In this document: positions 5,208 through 6,356 of the stretch, one piece after another
Layout: each line of letters starts with the position of its first letter
Position numbering within the stretch: the stretch's first letter is position 1
NCBI GenBank assembly: GCA_938038035.1
Contig: CALHQV010000360.1
Coordinates: 1-6,356 of the forward strand
DNA length: 6,356 nucleotides
Origin: an uncultured Gemella sp.
GTDB lineage: Bacteria; Bacillota; Bacilli; Staphylococcales; Gemellaceae
Direction: 5' to 3'
Program-made: the position numbers and the translations under genes
The notes under the pieces: model-generated
What the model saw: only the letters and a program-made list of their open reading frames with translations
What the model was told of the DNA's origin: nothing
The model's database searches: none

Positions 5208-5669
5208 ATGGTAAGTCTTATTAATAAAAAAGTAGTTATCATTGGTGACCGTGATGGTATCCCAGGATTAGCTATTGAAGAGTGTGTAAAACTAATTGAA
5301 GGATTAGAAGTAGTATTTTCATCTACTGAATGTTTTGTCTGAACAGCTGCAGGGGCTATGGACTTAGAAAACCAAAAACGTGTTAAAGAAGCTGCCGAAA
5401 AATTCGGTAACGAAAACGTTGTTGTTTTACTAGGTGCATCTGAAGCCGAAGCTGCTGGTCTAGCAGCTGAAACTGTAACAGCAGGGGACCCAACATTTGC
5501 AGGGCCACTTGCAGGTGTAGCATTAAATCTTGCTGTATATCACATTGTAGAAGAAGAAATTAAATCACAAATAGATGAAGCTATCTATGAAGATCAAGTT
5601 GGAATGATGGAAATGGTATTAGATATTGATGAAATCGCAAGCGAAATGAAAGACGTTCGTGGAGAGTAA
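5208..5669 (+). CDS. grdA: Glycine reductase selenoprotein A (in-frame UGA = Sec45)
   Basis: Reading from the ATG at 5208, which follows AAGGAGG, gives a 153-residue protein if the TGA at 5340-5342 is decoded as selenocysteine. The context around it is C42-F-V-Sec45-T-A-A-G-A-M-D-L-E, the hallmark CxxU motif of GrdA. Sec45 takes the carboxymethyl group from protein B as Se-carboxymethylselenocysteine, passes it to protein C for release as acetyl phosphate, and ends as a selenide-sulfide with C42 that thioredoxin reduces. Frame and family similarity continue without break across the TGA. A standard gene caller would report only the part from the internal ATG at 5358 (103 residues), losing the active site. 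No SelA-D genes are in the window, so the selenocysteine machinery must be elsewhere. grdB follows after 37 bp. Confidence 0.96.
5337..5363 (+). promoter_or_regulatory. Candidate bacterial SECIS hairpin in grdA
   Basis: A stem can be drawn around and after the UGA: GTCTG (5337-5341) with TGGAC (5359-5363, two wobbles), then AGC (5345-5347) with GCT (5355-5357), loop TGCAGGG with exposed G residues. Bacterial SECIS elements lie just 3' of the UGA and show a G-containing apical loop bound by SelB. Some such element must exist here for Sec insertion; this exact fold is short and only a suggestion. Confidence 0.4.
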
Positions 5670-5706
5670 TTGAAGATCTAAATAATAGTTATAGGGGGAA
5701 ATAAAA

Positions 5707-6356
5707 ATGTCTAAAATAAGAGTAGTACATTATATAAACCAATTCTTCGCTGGAGTAGGTGGAGAAGAACAAGCCCACATTGCACCAGAATTAAGAACTG
5801 AATTACCACCGATTAGTGTTCAGTTACAAGGGCAATTGGGAGAAGAATTTGAAGTAGTAGCTACAGTAGTTTGTGGTGACAGTTACTTCAATGAAAACTT
5901 AGAAAAAGTTCAAAAAGAACTTTTAGAAATGATTAAAGGATGCGAACCACAATTATTCGTTGCTGGACCAGCATTCAATGCAGGGCGTTACGGGGTAGCA
6001 GCTGGTACAATTACTAAAGCTGTTCAAGACGAATTAGGAATTCCAGCTGTAACAGCAATGTACGTAGAAAACCCAGGAACAGACATGTTCAGAAAAGAAG
6101 TTTATATTCTTGAAACATCTGACAGTGCAGCTGGTATGAGAAAAGCTTTACCAAAATTAGCTAAATTTGCAGCAAAATTAGCTAAAGGTGAAGAAATCCT
6201 TTCTCCGAAAGAAGAAGGCTACCACGAAAGAGGAATCCGTGTTAACTTCTTCAGCGATAAACGTGGATCAGAACGTGCTGTTGAAATGCTTGTTAAGAAA
6301 ATTAAAGGTGAAGAATTCGAAACAGAATATCCAATGCCTAACTTTGACAGAGTTGA
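5707..6356 (+). CDS. grdB: Glycine reductase protein B, GrdB selenoprotein subunit (5' part)
   Basis: The frame opens at the ATG at 5707 after GGGGGAA and runs without a stop for 216 codons to the window edge, about half of the usual 430-440 residues. It matches GrdB, the large selenoprotein subunit of protein B, which works with the pyruvoyl protein GrdE to activate glycine and transfer its carboxymethyl group to GrdA. Family stretches include VVHYINQFFAGVGGEE (6-21), VVCGDSYF (54-61), VAGPAFNAGRYG (85-96), ENPGTDM (121-127) and RGIRVNFFSDKRGSERAV (175-192). The selenocysteine UGA of GrdB, near residue 350 in known members, lies beyond the window, so it cannot be checked here. Residues 31-46 look less conserved than the rest. 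GrdC and GrdD (protein C) are expected downstream. Confidence 0.94.
   Translation, partial: MSKIRVVHYINQFFAGVGGEEQAHIAPELRTELPPISVQLQGQLGEEFEVVATVVCGDSYFNENLEKVQKELLEMIKGCEPQLFVAGPAFNAGRYGVAAGTITKAVQDELGIPAVTAMYVENPGTDMFRKEVYILETSDSAAGMRKALPKLAKFAAKLAKGEEILSPKEEGYHERGIRVNFFSDKRGSERAVEMLVKKIKGEEFETEYPMPNFDRV

Noticed and set aside
5358..5669. Separate 103-residue gene starting at the internal ATG
   Set aside because: It is the C-terminal part of GrdA after the selenocysteine UGA; there is no Shine-Dalgarno site before 5358, and the upstream frame is conserved.

Overview
The window carries the first part of a glycine reductase (grd) operon, 2150 to the right edge, preceded by a glycine riboswitch with an intrinsic terminator. 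Upstream lie two unrelated genes, a Nudix hydrolase and a RarD-type transporter, that converge on a shared terminator. The DNA is strongly AT-rich, the ribosome binding sites are strong AGGAGG-type sites, and amino-acid reduction by selenoproteins is a hallmark of Stickland-type anaerobes. This fits a low-GC anaerobic Firmicute (Clostridia or Tissierellia, peptostreptococcal or Parvimonas-like), but the genus cannot be fixed from sequence alone, and glycine reductase also occurs in some spirochaetes.

Layout. Positions 1-158 hold no convincing gene, but they contain a long imperfect hairpin (11-76) and a short palindrome (79-92). A Nudix hydrolase gene (159-629, +) ends at a strong bidirectional terminator (634-666), which it shares with a rarD-like gene (668-1585, -). 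The latter has a clear sigma-A type promoter at 1620-1648 on the minus strand. Positions 1586-2149 are intergenic: small AT-rich repeats, a possible -10 element near 1948-1955, a single-aptamer glycine riboswitch (about 1984-2091) and its terminator (2092-2137).

The operon then reads grdX (2150-2518), trxB (2542-3486), trxA (3521-3838), grdE (3869-5155), grdA (5208-5669, with an in-frame UGA read as selenocysteine 45) and grdB (5707 to beyond the right edge). Gaps are 23-52 bp and every gene has its own Shine-Dalgarno site.

How the genes work together. TrxB and TrxA supply electrons. GrdE (processed to a pyruvoyl protein) and GrdB form protein B, which binds glycine as a Schiff base and passes the carboxymethyl group to the selenocysteine of GrdA. 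Protein C (GrdC/GrdD, expected downstream of the window) would release acetyl phosphate. Thioredoxin then reduces oxidised GrdA. The riboswitch would tie expression to the substrate, glycine.

The points most worth a second look are the TrxB that has lost all three arginines of the NADPH-binding HRRxxxR motif, the GCEPC active site of its partner thioredoxin, the singlet riboswitch with a traceable terminator/antiterminator choice, the unknown protein GrdX, and the unexplained hairpin at 11-76.
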